A DNA stretch of 64,000 bases, from assembly GCF_003569745.1 (NCBI RefSeq), contig NZ_AP018498.1, positions 3,759,001 through 3,823,000 on the forward strand. Direction: 5' to 3'. The translations under genes and the position numbers were made by a program. Below the pieces are notes generated by a model that was not told where the DNA came from, did not search any database, and saw only the letters and a list, made by a program, of their open reading frames with translations. Below are positions 53,043 through 64,000 of the stretch, in pieces (the stretch's first letter is position 1; each line of letters begins with the position of its first letter). The DNA comes from Altererythrobacter sp. B11 (GTDB taxonomy: Bacteria > Pseudomonadota > Alphaproteobacteria > Sphingomonadales > Sphingomonadaceae).

Positions 53043-53927
53043 GTGGAACGTCATCGTCACATTTTTCCTTTCGTCGCAACGATCGCGGGCGTGGCGCTCT
53101 ATTCGTTGATGGACGCGCTGATGAAGGAAAGCACGCTGGCGGTCGGCGCCTACAGCGCCCTGCTGCTGCGCAGTGCAATCAGCTTCGCCCTGATCGGCCC
53201 GGCGTGGCGCCTGACCCGCAAGAGCAGGCCGAGCGCGCGGACGATGCGGCTTCATTGGCTGCGCGGCGCGGTGCTGACCGCGATGGCCTTCACCTTCTTC
53301 TGGGGCATCGCGCGGCTGCCGCTGGCCGAAGCCATCGCCCTGGCCTTCACCGCGCCGCTGATCGCGCTCTATCTCGCTGCCTGGATGCTGGGGGAGACGG
53401 TGAGCCGCCGCGCCCGTATCGCCTCGCTGCTGGGCCTTGCCGGCGTGGTGGTAATCGGCGCCGGGCGCATGCGCATGCCCGCCGCCGATCCGGAGGCACT
53501 GTGGGGCGCAGCCTCCGTGCTGCTGTCCTCCATCCTTTATGCGTGGAACCTGGTGCTACAGCGCCAGCAGGCGCTCCTCGCCAAGCCGGGGGAAGTCGCC
53601 ACCTGGCAGAACGGCGTGATGCTGGTGCTGCTGATCGGCTTCGCCCCGATTGCCCTGCACCTGCCGGATGGTCCCGCGCTGCTGCACATTGCCGGAGCCA
53701 GCCTGCTGTCTCTGGCGGCCGCAATGCTGTTCGCATGGGCCTATGCCCGGGCGGAAGCGCAGGCGCTGGTGCCGCTGGAATATTCCGGCTTTCTGTGGGC
53801 CGCGCTGTTCGGCTGGCTGTTCTTCAGCGAGGGCGTGGGCTGGCCGGTGCTGACGGGGGCGGTGCTGATCGTGATCGCCTGCTGGATCGCCGCCCCGCGC
53901 AAGCGGCCCGAGCCTGCGGCCGTCTAG
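53043..53927 (+). CDS. EamA/DMT superfamily permease
   Basis: 294 aa with ten predicted membrane segments in two EamA repeats (FPFVATIAGVALYSLMDALM; LSLAAAMLFAWAYARAEAQA). LPLAEAIALAFTAPL and LVPLEYSGFLWAALFGWLFF are typical helices before the repeat ends. Substrate unknown. GTG 53043 gives a complete first helix, though no Shine-Dalgarno is seen. The stop overlaps the convergent small gene. Confidence 0.88.
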   Translation: MERHRHIFPFVATIAGVALYSLMDALMKESTLAVGAYSALLLRSAISFALIGPAWRLTRKSRPSARTMRLHWLRGAVLTAMAFTFFWGIARLPLAEAIALAFTAPLIALYLAAWMLGETVSRRARIASLLGLAGVVVIGAGRMRMPAADPEALWGAASVLLSSILYAWNLVLQRQQALLAKPGEVATWQNGVMLVLLIGFAPIALHLPDGPALLHIAGASLLSLAAAMLFAWAYARAEAQALVPLEYSGFLWAALFGWLFFSEGVGWPVLTGAVLIVIACWIAAPRKRPEPAAV

Positions 53928-54091
53928 CTTTCGGGCACCTTCGCCGCCGGCCTTTCGGCGGCGCTGCCGAGGCCGGAGGATTGCCACACCAGTCCCAGAG
54001 CCGCGCCGGTAAAGGCCGCCGCCACCAGCGCCAGCGCCATCAACCAGACGTTGAGCGGTTCGCGCCGCTTCCTGGGTCCGCCAATCGCCAT
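53924..54091 (-). CDS. Small single-pass membrane protein
   Basis: 55 aa starting [20 protein letters not shown], with a basic cytoplasmic N-terminus, one membrane helix (about 16-36) and a short polar tail ending VPES. GAGGG lies 8 bases before ATG 54091. It overlaps the EamA stop by three bases and diverges from acnA. Codon use is that of a real gene. No family recognised. Confidence 0.65.
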   Translation of the reverse strand: MAIGGPRKRREPLNVWLMALALVAAAFTGAALGLVWQSSGLGSAAERPAAKVPES

Positions 54092-54257
54092 ATGCCGCCC
54101 TCACCTTGCATTCAGTTGCCGAAACCAGCCGCCGCAGGCCGCGGTTGCCGTTTGCAGCCTTGACGTTGCGCCTGCTAGCGCGCAACTGCCAAGCCAAATT
54201 TCCGGCCTCCTGCCGCGCCTGTGGAGCCGGATCAGCATCAGGAAGGATCTCGCCCGT

Positions 54258-56933
<2,676 letters not shown>

Positions 56934-56961
56934 GGCCAAGGCCTTGCGCATCGGATGAAGG

Positions 56962-56989
56962 AAAGGCCCCGCTCGGCGGGGCCTTTTTT
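56962..56989 (+). terminator. Rho-independent terminator after acnA
   Basis: AAAGGCCCCGC, loop TCG, GCGGGGCCTTT followed by more T: an 11-bp perfect stem with a U-tract, 28 bases after the acnA stop. The A-run on the other side could also serve the poly-serine gene on the minus strand. Confidence 0.93.
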
Positions 56990-57059
56990 ATGCACCAACG
57001 AAGAAGGGCGGCCGCTGCCGGCCGCCCTCCGCCCCCCGTCAGGAAGTCGGGTCGCGCCC

Positions 57060-58205
57060 TCAGGCCGCCTGTCGCTCCGCGCTGCCCTTGCGGCGGCGGC
57101 GGGCGAAAGCGACCAGGGCGCCGGCGCCGAACAGGATCGTCATCGGCGGCGCGGGAACCTGCGTGCCGGAGGACGAGCCCGAACTGCCCGAAGAACTCGA
57201 CGAGGAGGAGGAAGACGAGGAGCTGGAGCTCGAGCTGCTGCTGGAGGACGACGAGCTCGTGCTGGTGGTCATATTGCCGGAGCTGCTGGACGAGCTGGAA
57301 CCGGAGGACGAGCTGCTCGAGCTGGACGACCCGCTGCTGCCTGAGCTGCCGTGATGCCCGCCGCTGGAGCCATGGTGCCAACCGCTTGAACCATGGTGCC
57401 CGCCGCTCGATCCGTGATGCCCGCCGGAGCCGCCCGAGGAGGACGAACTGGAGCTCGACGAGCTTGAGGACGAACTGCTCGAGGAAGAGGATGACGAGGA
57501 GGACGAGGTGGTCGTGCTCGTCACATTGCCCGACGTGGTGGTGGTGCTCACGCCGCCGGTGGACGTGCTGACGCCGCCGGTGCTGGTGCTTACCCCGCCG
57601 GTCGACGTGCTCACGCCACCCGTGCTGGTGCTCACACCGCCGGTGCTCGTGCTAACCCCGCCCGTCGAGGTGCTGACCCCGCCCGTGGTGGTGGAGGTGG
57701 AGCTGCCGCCGCTGGAATTGTGGTTGCTGTTATCGATGTCGATGTCGATCGGCGGTGCGCCGCCGGTGGTGGTCGTGGTGCTGACCTCCACGCTGCCGCC
57801 GCCCCCGCCGCCGCCGAAGAACCCGCCGAAGAATCCCCCGCCGAAGCCGCCACCGCCGCCCCAGCCGCCCGATCCGCCGAGCAGCACCGGCGCGCTGCCG
57901 CCCGTTCCGCCGGTCACCACAGGGGCCGGGGGCGGGAGCTGCGGCAGGGGCAGCGGCACGGGCACCATGGCATATTCTTCCACGGGCGGCTCCGGCTTCT
58001 CGATCAGGCGCCGCGCCGGCTTGGGCTTGGGCTGGGCCACGCGCCGTTCCTTCACATAGCGGATCGGCTGCGCCTTTTCGCCCTTCACGGACTTGTAAGC
58101 GGCCTGGGCGATCTGCGGTTCGGCGACATGCACCGCGCCGCCGCCCACCAGCGCCCCACCTGCCGCCGCGGCGGACAATTTCGCAAGGGCCGTACGTACC
58201 GACAT
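57060..58205 (-). CDS. Poly-serine repeat surface protein with PEP-CTERM-like tail
   Basis: 381 aa. N-terminal export-like segment (MSVRTALAKLSAAAAGGALV), a Pro/Lys-rich stretch, a Gly-rich part (WGGGGGFGGGFFGGFFG), seven GGVSTST heptads, a run of over 20 Ser, four HHGSSG units, a second run of over 20 Ser, and a C-terminus QVPAPPMTILFGAGALVAFA followed by RRRR. The end (Pro-rich motif, membrane helix, Arg cluster) is like PEP-CTERM sorting tails. Mixed Ser codons (TCG, AGC, TCC) show the runs are selected as protein. Function unknown; likely cell surface or secreted. Confidence 0.8.
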   Translation of the reverse strand: MSVRTALAKLSAAAAGGALVGGGAVHVAEPQIAQAAYKSVKGEKAQPIRYVKERRVAQPKPKPARRLIEKPEPPVEEYAMVPVPLPLPQLPPPAPVVTGGTGGSAPVLLGGSGGWGGGGGFGGGFFGGFFGGGGGGGSVEVSTTTTTGGAPPIDIDIDNSNHNSSGGSSTSTTTGGVSTSTGGVSTSTGGVSTSTGGVSTSTGGVSTSTGGVSTSTGGVSTTTTSGNVTSTTTSSSSSSSSSSSSSSSSSSSSSSSSGGSGGHHGSSGGHHGSSGWHHGSSGGHHGSSGSSGSSSSSSSSSGSSSSSSSGNMTTSTSSSSSSSSSSSSSSSSSSSSSSSGSSGSSSGTQVPAPPMTILFGAGALVAFARRRRKGSAERQAA

Positions 58206-58419
58206 GAGCAATCTCTCTATGCGTGCTGGCCACGCCGGCCGGCCCCGATGGCCCCCCGACATTGCCCGTTGCTGCCACCAACACGCGCGATTGCCCTTTC
58301 TGCAATCGTCTTGACCGCCTTTTCCCTGTCCCAAAGGCGGAATCCGCACCTGTGAAGCACGTCCGAAACAAGATTGTCCCGAAGTGGAACCGTTAAAATG
58401 CCATTAGCGAATATTCGCC

Positions 58420-59451
58420 CTACTTTCCCGGGTCGAACAAGCCGGTCTGCGAACCCGTGGGCGGGGCCAGGCCGAGATGCCGCCAGCCGGAGTCGTTGAG
58501 GCAGCGCCCGCGCGCGGTGCGGGCGATCAGCCCGAGCTGGATCAGATAGGGCTCGATCACTTCTTCCACCGTGTCGCGCGGCTCCGAAAGCCCCGCCGCC
58601 AGCGTCTCAACCCCCACCGGGCCGCCCTTGTAGATATCGGCGATCATGGTGAGATAGCGCCGGTCCATGGCATCGAGGCCGAGCGAATCCACTTCCAGCC
58701 GGGTGAGCGCGGCATCGGCGATTTCCGCGGTAACCGTGCCGTTGCCCGCCACATGGGCGAAATCGCGCACCCGCCGCAGCAAGCGCCCGGCCACGCGCGG
58801 CGTACCGCGCGAACGGCGGGCGATCTCGCGCGCCCCGCCCGGCTCCACCGCCAGCCCCAGCAGCCGCGCCCCGCGCGCCACCACCTGCTGCAGCTCCGCC
58901 TCCGTATAGAAGTTCAGCCGCACCGGAATGCCGAAGCGATCGCGCAGCGGCGTGGTCAGCAGCCCCTGCCGCGTGGTCGCCCCCACCAGCGTAAAGGGCG
59001 GCAGGTCGATCCGCACGCTGCGCGCCGATGGCCCTTCCCCGATGATGAGATCGAGCGCGCGATCCTCCATCGCCGGATACAGCACTTCCTCCACCACGGG
59101 ATTGAGCCGGTGAATCTCGTCGATGAACAGCACGTCATGGGGTTCGAGATTGGTCAGCAGCGCGGCGAGATCGCCCGCCTTGGCGATCACCGGCCCGCTG
59201 GTGGCGCGAAAGCCCACGCCCAGTTCCTTGGCCACGATCTGCGCCAGAGTGGTCTTGCCGAGGCCGGGCGGGCCGAAGAACAGCACATGGTCCATCGCCT
59301 CCCCGCGCCCGCGCGCCGCCTCGATGAACACGCGCAGATTCTCCCGCGCCGCAGCCTGCCCGACGAATTCGCCAAGCGACTTGGGCCGCAACGCCGCGTC
59401 CGGGTCTTCCGGCTGGCGGTGGGGGGAATGGAGGGGTTCGCTGTCGCTCAT
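58420..59451 (-). CDS. ruvB: Holliday junction branch migration helicase subunit
   Basis: 343 aa AAA+ motor. [13 protein letters not shown], Walker [14 protein letters not shown], Walker [17 protein letters not shown], sensor 1 [18 protein letters not shown] and the C-terminal winged helix with [18 protein letters not shown] are complete. ATG 59451 (MSDSEPL) is chosen over an upstream frame extension. Normally it follows ruvA directly; here a repeat-flanked GIY-YIG gene lies between them. Confidence 0.96.
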   Translation of the reverse strand: MSDSEPLHSPHRQPEDPDAALRPKSLGEFVGQAAARENLRVFIEAARGRGEAMDHVLFFGPPGLGKTTLAQIVAKELGVGFRATSGPVIAKAGDLAALLTNLEPHDVLFIDEIHRLNPVVEEVLYPAMEDRALDLIIGEGPSARSVRIDLPPFTLVGATTRQGLLTTPLRDRFGIPVRLNFYTEAELQQVVARGARLLGLAVEPGGAREIARRSRGTPRVAGRLLRRVRDFAHVAGNGTVTAEIADAALTRLEVDSLGLDAMDRRYLTMIADIYKGGPVGVETLAAGLSEPRDTVEEVIEPYLIQLGLIARTARGRCLNDSGWRHLGLAPPTGSQTGLFDPGK

Positions 59452-59514
59452 GCGGCGGGGCCGTAGCACGCGGGGGACGAAAGCCGAGGGGGCATTCGGC
59501 CCTGCTCCGCTTCG

Positions 59515-59540
59515 TCACCCTGAACTTGTTTCAGGGTCCA
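59515..59540 (+). repeat. TCACCCTGAA repeat, copy 1
   Basis: A 26-base unit, TCACCCTGAACTTG to CAGGGTCCA, with an internal palindrome (CCCTGAA/TTCAGGG). It lies just upstream of the GIY-YIG gene. Copy 2 (59889-59914) is its exact inverse and copy 3 (59947-59972) is forward with one change. Confidence 0.9.
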
Positions 59541-59561
59541 TCCTCCGGCAGGCGCGGAGCC

Positions 59562-59897
59562 ATGCCGATCGAGCGCAACCCCTGCGTCTATATCCTTGCC
59601 AGCGAACCCTTCGGCACGCTCTACATCGGCGTCACCTCCGATCTGCCGAAGCGCCTGTGGCAACATCGCGAGGGCACGGTGCCGGGCTTCACATCGCGAT
59701 ATGGCGTCCAGCGGCTGGTGCGTTACGAGCTCTTCGGCACGATGGAACTGGCCATCGCGCGCGAGAAGCAATTGAAGCGCTGGCATCGCGAGTGGAAGAT
59801 CAACCTGATCCAGAGCGAGAATCCCGACTGGCATGACCTGGCGCCGGGCCTTGGCCTGCCCCCGCTTGCTCCGCGCACGAGGCGGAATGGACCCTGA
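59562..59897 (+). CDS. GIY-YIG nuclease superfamily protein (URI domain)
   Basis: 111 aa. CVYILASEPFGTLYIGVTS holds the GIY-YIG pair (here VYI and YIG), then RLWQHREG with the catalytic Arg/His, and the conserved AIAREKQLKRWHREWKINLI, the signature of the small COG2827-type proteins. GGAG precedes ATG 59562. The stop codon (59895) lies inside the inverted repeat copy 2. The gene sits between ruvA and ruvB in the opposite direction, which suggests insertion as a cassette. Confidence 0.92.
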   Translation: MPIERNPCVYILASEPFGTLYIGVTSDLPKRLWQHREGTVPGFTSRYGVQRLVRYELFGTMELAIAREKQLKRWHREWKINLIQSENPDWHDLAPGLGLPPLAPRTRRNGP

Positions 59898-59972
59898 AAC
59901 AAGTTCAGGGTGACGATTCCGATTAGGTGGCCGCCTCACTTCACCGTCACCCTGAACTCGTTTCAGGGTCCA
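59889..59972. repeat. TCACCCTGAA repeats, copies 2 (inverted) and 3
   Basis: 59889-59914 is the reverse complement of copy 1; 59947-59972 is a forward copy with C for T at one position. Copies 1 and 2 flank the GIY-YIG gene as inverted repeats; copies 2 and 3 could fold together as a large hairpin between the gene end and ruvA. Confidence 0.88.
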
Positions 59973-60007
59973 TCCTTCGGTCAGCTCAGGGAGTGCAAAC
60001 CGCGCCA

Positions 60008-60610
60008 TCACCCCGCCGCCCTCTTCAGCGCCACGCGGACCAGATCGTTCAGCCCCGCGCCTTCGCCCAGCTCGCCCTGCGCGGCGGCGACGGCAGCGGC
60101 AGCCACTGCCGGCTTGAAGCCGAGATTCTGCAGGGCGGAGACGGCATCGGCATCCGCGCCACCTGCCGGCATGCGGGGCACCGCGCCGCCGGTGCCGCCG
60201 CCGGGCAGCGCGCCCGCCTTGTCCTTCAATTCGTTGACGATGCGCCCGGCCAGCTTCGGCCCGACGCCCTGCGCGCGGGCGACGGTGGCGGCATCCTGCG
60301 CGGCGCAGGCATCGCGCAATTCGCCGGGGCTCAGCGCGGAAAGGATCGCCAGCGCCACCTTGCTACCCACGCCCTGCACCTGGGTGAGCAGGCGGAACCA
60401 GTCCCGCTCCGCACCATCGGCAAAGCCCAGCAGGCGCATGTCGTTCTCGCTCACCTGCAGATCGGTGTAGAGGGTGCAGGCCGCGCCCACATCGCCCAGC
60501 GCGGCGAGCGTCTTGGACGAGCAGTGGACCAGATAGCCCACGCCCGAAACATCGATCACCGCCCAGTCCAGGCCGGTTTCGTCAAGCACGCCCTTGAGCT
60601 TCGCGATCAT
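60008..60610 (-). CDS. ruvA: Holliday junction branch migration protein RuvA
   Basis: 200 aa. MIAKLKGVLDETGLDWAVID and VGYLVHCSSKTL (OB-fold), LLTQVQGVGSKVALAIL and RAQGVGPKLAGRIVNELKDK (helix-hairpin-helix pair), and domain III (VSALQNLGFKPAVAAAAV) that binds RuvB. No ruvC lies upstream: 60611-60894 (284 bases) has no supportable gene and should hold the ruvA and aroC promoters. Confidence 0.95.
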   Translation of the reverse strand: MIAKLKGVLDETGLDWAVIDVSGVGYLVHCSSKTLAALGDVGAACTLYTDLQVSENDMRLLGFADGAERDWFRLLTQVQGVGSKVALAILSALSPGELRDACAAQDAATVARAQGVGPKLAGRIVNELKDKAGALPGGGTGGAVPRMPAGGADADAVSALQNLGFKPAVAAAAVAAAQGELGEGAGLNDLVRVALKRAAG

Positions 60611-60894
60611 GTTCTGTTCCTGCCCGCCCCGCGCCGATTTGGCCAGAGGCAATCGCGGCTTATCCCGAACCGCGATGGCCCGGAAGCCCGCGGAAAGCCT
60701 GGGCTGGAACACGCTGGAACAAGGTTCATGGCAGAAAAATCCATGCGGCCGGAATCGCGCACTCGAAGGGGCGGACGGAGCAGGATCGTGGCGCGGGGGC
60801 ATGGCCGCATTATGGCTGGTGGCGCGGGCGGTAGGAAAGGCCGCCGCCGCGGCGATATGGACAGACGCCGCGGCTTGCGCCATGCGCCGGGGCC

Positions 60895-61962
<1,068 letters not shown>

Positions 61963-62507
61963 TGGCATAGCGCGAGCTACGCGCCCGCCGCGCTGGCGGG
62001 GGTGTGTGGCTCGATAGTGTGAAGTTGTGCGAGCCGCCCTGGATCCCCGCCTTCGCGGGGATGACGAAGTGAGGGGCGGATGACGAGGTGAGGGGCGGCG
62101 GTGCGGAGGTGAGGAACTGCCCTCGGCGGCCTCATTCCCGCCCGCAGAGGCCCTCCCCGTGTTCGTCATTCCCGCGAAGGCGGGAATCCAATGGAGCAAC
62201 CGCCCTTTCCGCCCTTCCCCGCTCGTCCTGAGCCTGTCGAAGGACGCGCTCTTGGCTAGCGGCGGCGCGGGGCCTTCGACAAGCTCAGGCTGAGCGGATG
62301 TGGTGGGCGTTCGGGCGGTGAGGGTGCCGCCCCCATCCCTCTACCCCATCCCCCCGGCAGCACCCCATCAATGATCGTTGATTTCGATCAATTCGCTGTG
62401 ATTGATTTATTCTATCATCACCATCGAGACTCCTCACTGGCAGGAATCGACCCTCTCACCTATCTCCACTGCGGAATGTTCCACCCCAGCAGAGAGGGAT
62501 TTTACGC
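61963..62507. repeat. Repeat-rich spacer between aroC and ahpC
   Basis: 545 bases without a supportable gene. Repeat copies: CTGGATCCCC...GATGACGA (62039-62067, reverse form), CATTCCCGCG...GGAATCCA (62163-62190, forward), CGTCCTGAGCCTGTCGAAGG (62221-62247, reverse form of the 3934 repeat) and CCTTCGACAAGCTCAGGCTG (62272-62295). A short tandem, GATGACGA(A/G)GTGAGGGGCGG, occurs twice at 62060-62099. After 62370 the DNA becomes AT-richer and holds the ahpC promoter region. Confidence 0.8.
62374..62415. promoter_or_regulatory. Possible OxyR/LysR-type sites upstream of ahpC
   Basis: ATCG-N7-CGAT (62374-62388) and ATTG-N7-CTAT (62401-62415) resemble the ATAG-N7-CTAT half-site pairs of OxyR boxes, in an AT-rich patch about 95-130 bases before ahpC. 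Spacing between pairs (27 between centres) is not the ideal 22. No oxyR gene in the window. Confidence 0.3.
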
Positions 62508-63074
62508 ATGGGTATCATCGGCAGCACGATCAAACCGTTCAAGGCCACCGCTTTCCAGACCGGCAAGGACTTCTTCGACGTCACCGAGAAGGATCTCGAG
62601 GGCAAGTGGACCGTCTTCTTCTTCTATCCGGCCGACTTCACCTTCGTCTGCCCGACCGAGCTCGAAGATCTCGGCAAGCAGTACGACACGCTGAAGGGCA
62701 TGGGCGTGGAAGTCTATGGCGTGTCCACCGACACGCATTTCAGCCACAAGGCCTGGCACGACACCTCCGAGAAGATCGGCAAGATCCAGTATGCCTTCCT
62801 GGGTGACCAGCTGCACACGCTGTCGAAGAACTTCGGCGTGCTGCGCGAGGAAATGGGCCTGGCCGACCGCGCGACCTTCGTGATCGATCCCGATGGCGTG
62901 ATCCAGATCATGGAAATCACCTGCGAAGGCGTGGGCCGCAATGCCACCGAGCTGGTGCGCAAGATCAAGGCCGCGCAGTATGTGCGCAACCACCCCGGCC
63001 AGGTCTGCCCGGCCGCGTGGGAGGAAGACAGCGACACGCTGACTCCCTCGCTGGAACTCGTCGGCAAGATCTGA
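62508..63074 (+). CDS. ahpC: Alkyl hydroperoxide reductase subunit C (peroxiredoxin)
   Basis: 188 aa 2-Cys peroxiredoxin reducing H2O2 and organic peroxides. [18 protein letters not shown] holds the peroxidatic Cys48; [17 protein letters not shown] holds the resolving Cys near 169. [15 protein letters not shown] and [17 protein letters not shown] are typical AhpC blocks. AGAGAGGGA precedes ATG 62508. Its reductase AhpF follows after a hairpin. Confidence 0.97.
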   Translation: MGIIGSTIKPFKATAFQTGKDFFDVTEKDLEGKWTVFFFYPADFTFVCPTELEDLGKQYDTLKGMGVEVYGVSTDTHFSHKAWHDTSEKIGKIQYAFLGDQLHTLSKNFGVLREEMGLADRATFVIDPDGVIQIMEITCEGVGRNATELVRKIKAAQYVRNHPGQVCPAAWEEDSDTLTPSLELVGKI

Positions 63075-63112
63075 CGCTTGTCCCGGCCCGCTGCCTTCGG
63101 GCGCGGGCCACC

Positions 63113-63147
63113 GGCCCGGGGCGTCCCTCCCCCCTCCGCCCCGGGCC
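63113..63147 (+). terminator. GC-rich hairpin between ahpC and ahpF
   Basis: GGCCCGGGGCG (63113-63123) pairs with CGCCCCGGGCC (63137-63147) around 13 bases. No U-tract follows, so it is more likely a processing or stabilising hairpin that raises ahpC over ahpF mRNA than a full terminator. Confidence 0.6.
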
Positions 63148-63175
63148 ACACCTTTCACTCCAGAGGATTATCGCA

Positions 63176-64000
63176 ATGCTCGACGCCACTATGACGCAAC
63201 AGCTCAAGACCTATCTCGGCAATCTGCGCGAGCCGATCGAGCTCGTCGCCTCGCTTGGCGACGATGCGAAGTCCGCCCAGACGCGCGAGCTGCTGGAAGA
63301 GATCGCCGCACTGAGCGACAAGGTTTCCGCCAGTTTCGACGGTGACAACGATCGCCGGCCCAGCTTCGTCATCCGCCGCGCATCCGACGCGGAAAAGTGG
63401 GTGCGCTTCGCCGGCCTGCCCATGGGGCACGAATTCACCAGCCTGGTGCTGGCCCTGCTGTGGGCCGGCGGCCATCCGCCCAAGGTGGAGCAGGACGTGC
63501 TGGACCAGATCGCCGCGCTGGAAGGCGACTATAATTTCGAGATGTATTTCTCGCTCAGCTGCCACAACTGCCCCGACGTGGTGCAGGCGCTGACGCTGAT
63601 GGCGCTCAACAATTCGCGCATCACGGCCACGCTGATCGAAGGCGGCGCCTTCCAGAGCGAGGTGGAAGCGCGCAACGTGCTGGCCGTGCCCGCCACCTTC
63701 CTCAATGGCGAGATGTTCGCCAGCGGGAAGATGGGCGTGGAGGAAATCATCGCCAAGCTGGACGGCAATGCCCATGCCCGGGCGGCGGCCAAGCTGGCGG
63801 AGAAGGCCCCGTTCGAGGTTCTGGTGGTCGGCGGCGGGCCGGCCGGCGCCTCGGCCGCGATCTACACCGCGCGCAAGGGCTTCCGCACCGGCGTGGCGGC
63901 GGAGCGGTTCGGCGGGCAGGTGCTCGATACCATGGGAATCGAGAACTTCATTTCCGTGCCTTACACCGAAGGCCCGAAGCTCGCCGCCGCGCTGGAAGCG
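63176..64000 (+). CDS. ahpF: Alkyl hydroperoxide reductase subunit F (3' end outside window)
   Basis: First 275 codons of the flavoprotein disulfide reductase that reduces AhpC with NAD(P)H. The N-terminal thioredoxin-like double domain (about 1-200) has the redox pair CHNC at 129-132; the FAD domain starts [26 protein letters not shown] precedes ATG 63176. The second CxxC of the TrxR-like domain lies beyond the window. Confidence 0.96.
   Translation, partial: MLDATMTQQLKTYLGNLREPIELVASLGDDAKSAQTRELLEEIAALSDKVSASFDGDNDRRPSFVIRRASDAEKWVRFAGLPMGHEFTSLVLALLWAGGHPPKVEQDVLDQIAALEGDYNFEMYFSLSCHNCPDVVQALTLMALNNSRITATLIEGGAFQSEVEARNVLAVPATFLNGEMFASGKMGVEEIIAKLDGNAHARAAAKLAEKAPFEVLVVGGGPAGASAAIYTARKGFRTGVAAERFGGQVLDTMGIENFISVPYTEGPKLAAALEA

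Noticed and set aside
57088-58059. Plus-strand frames with Glu/Leu/Val/Pro repeats opposite the poly-serine gene
   Set aside because: They arise from reading the Ser-codon runs backwards; the minus-strand frame has export and sorting signals and a start with conserved layout.
62474-62490. EcfG promoter at GGAATGTTCC before ahpC
   Set aside because: The -35 would read GGAAT, not GGAAC, and no GTT follows at the right distance; it is a short palindrome only.

Overview
The window is high-GC DNA (by eye about two thirds G+C) with close-packed genes and ATGA/GTGA overlaps. Gene content fits an alphaproteobacterium of the order Sphingomonadales, probably Erythrobacteraceae or Sphingomonadaceae. 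The evidence is a NepR-EcfG general stress module with an HRxxN kinase, a large TonB-dependent receptor beside DUF6152 proteins, a membrane-bound cytochrome c of CycM type, and dispersed intergenic repeats of the kinds common in this order. Taxon is inferred from gene content only.

Layout. 1-3889: three-gene drug efflux operon (outer membrane factor, EmrA-like, EmrB-like). 3890-4303: repeat-rich spacer. 4304-11604: TonB receptor followed by a run of exported proteins (two paralogous unknowns, two DUF6152 proteins, a HupE/UreJ-like protein and an MBL-fold hydrolase). 11630-13735 (minus): modABC molybdate uptake. 13780-16529: CHASE-HRxxN kinase divergent from nepR-ecfG, with a perfect and palindromic EcfG-type promoter between them. 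16602-24183: AI-2E family permease, CDF transporter, sodB, dicarboxylate symporter, glmM, DUF1272, thiD and a LOG-family protein.

24256-34083 is an integrated element of about 9.8 kb bounded by a 21-bp direct repeat, whose right copy is the 3' end of an intact tRNA-Gln(CUG). It carries a tyrosine integrase, a RepA-like AAA ATPase whose 3' end holds eight iterons and two hairpins, an HNH nuclease, TerL, an RHH repressor, a MerR-like regulator and a capsid-protease-portal block. No tail, lysis, connector or recognisable TerS gene is seen. I read it as a capsid-encoding phage satellite (cf-PICI-like) and regard it as the most interesting object here.

34287-44128: ppx, rlmE, CycM-type cytochrome, pheA, then a six-gene DUF4129-DUF4350-MoxR-DUF58-SpoIIM-RDD operon. 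44145-53927: isoaspartyl peptidase, GNAT, KefB/C antiporter, ispG, a pentapeptide-like miniprotein, retropepsin-like protease, putative glycosyltransferase, two L,D-transpeptidases and an EamA permease. 53924-64000: a 55-aa membrane protein, acnA, a poly-serine PEP-CTERM-like surface protein, ruvB and ruvA separated by a repeat-flanked GIY-YIG gene, aroC, a second repeat-rich spacer, ahpC and the start of ahpF.

Chromosomal genes are mostly ordinary housekeeping, envelope and stress functions. The accessory interest lies in the satellite, the GIY-YIG/repeat cassette in ruvAB, the exported-protein cluster after the TonB receptor, and the low-complexity surface protein.
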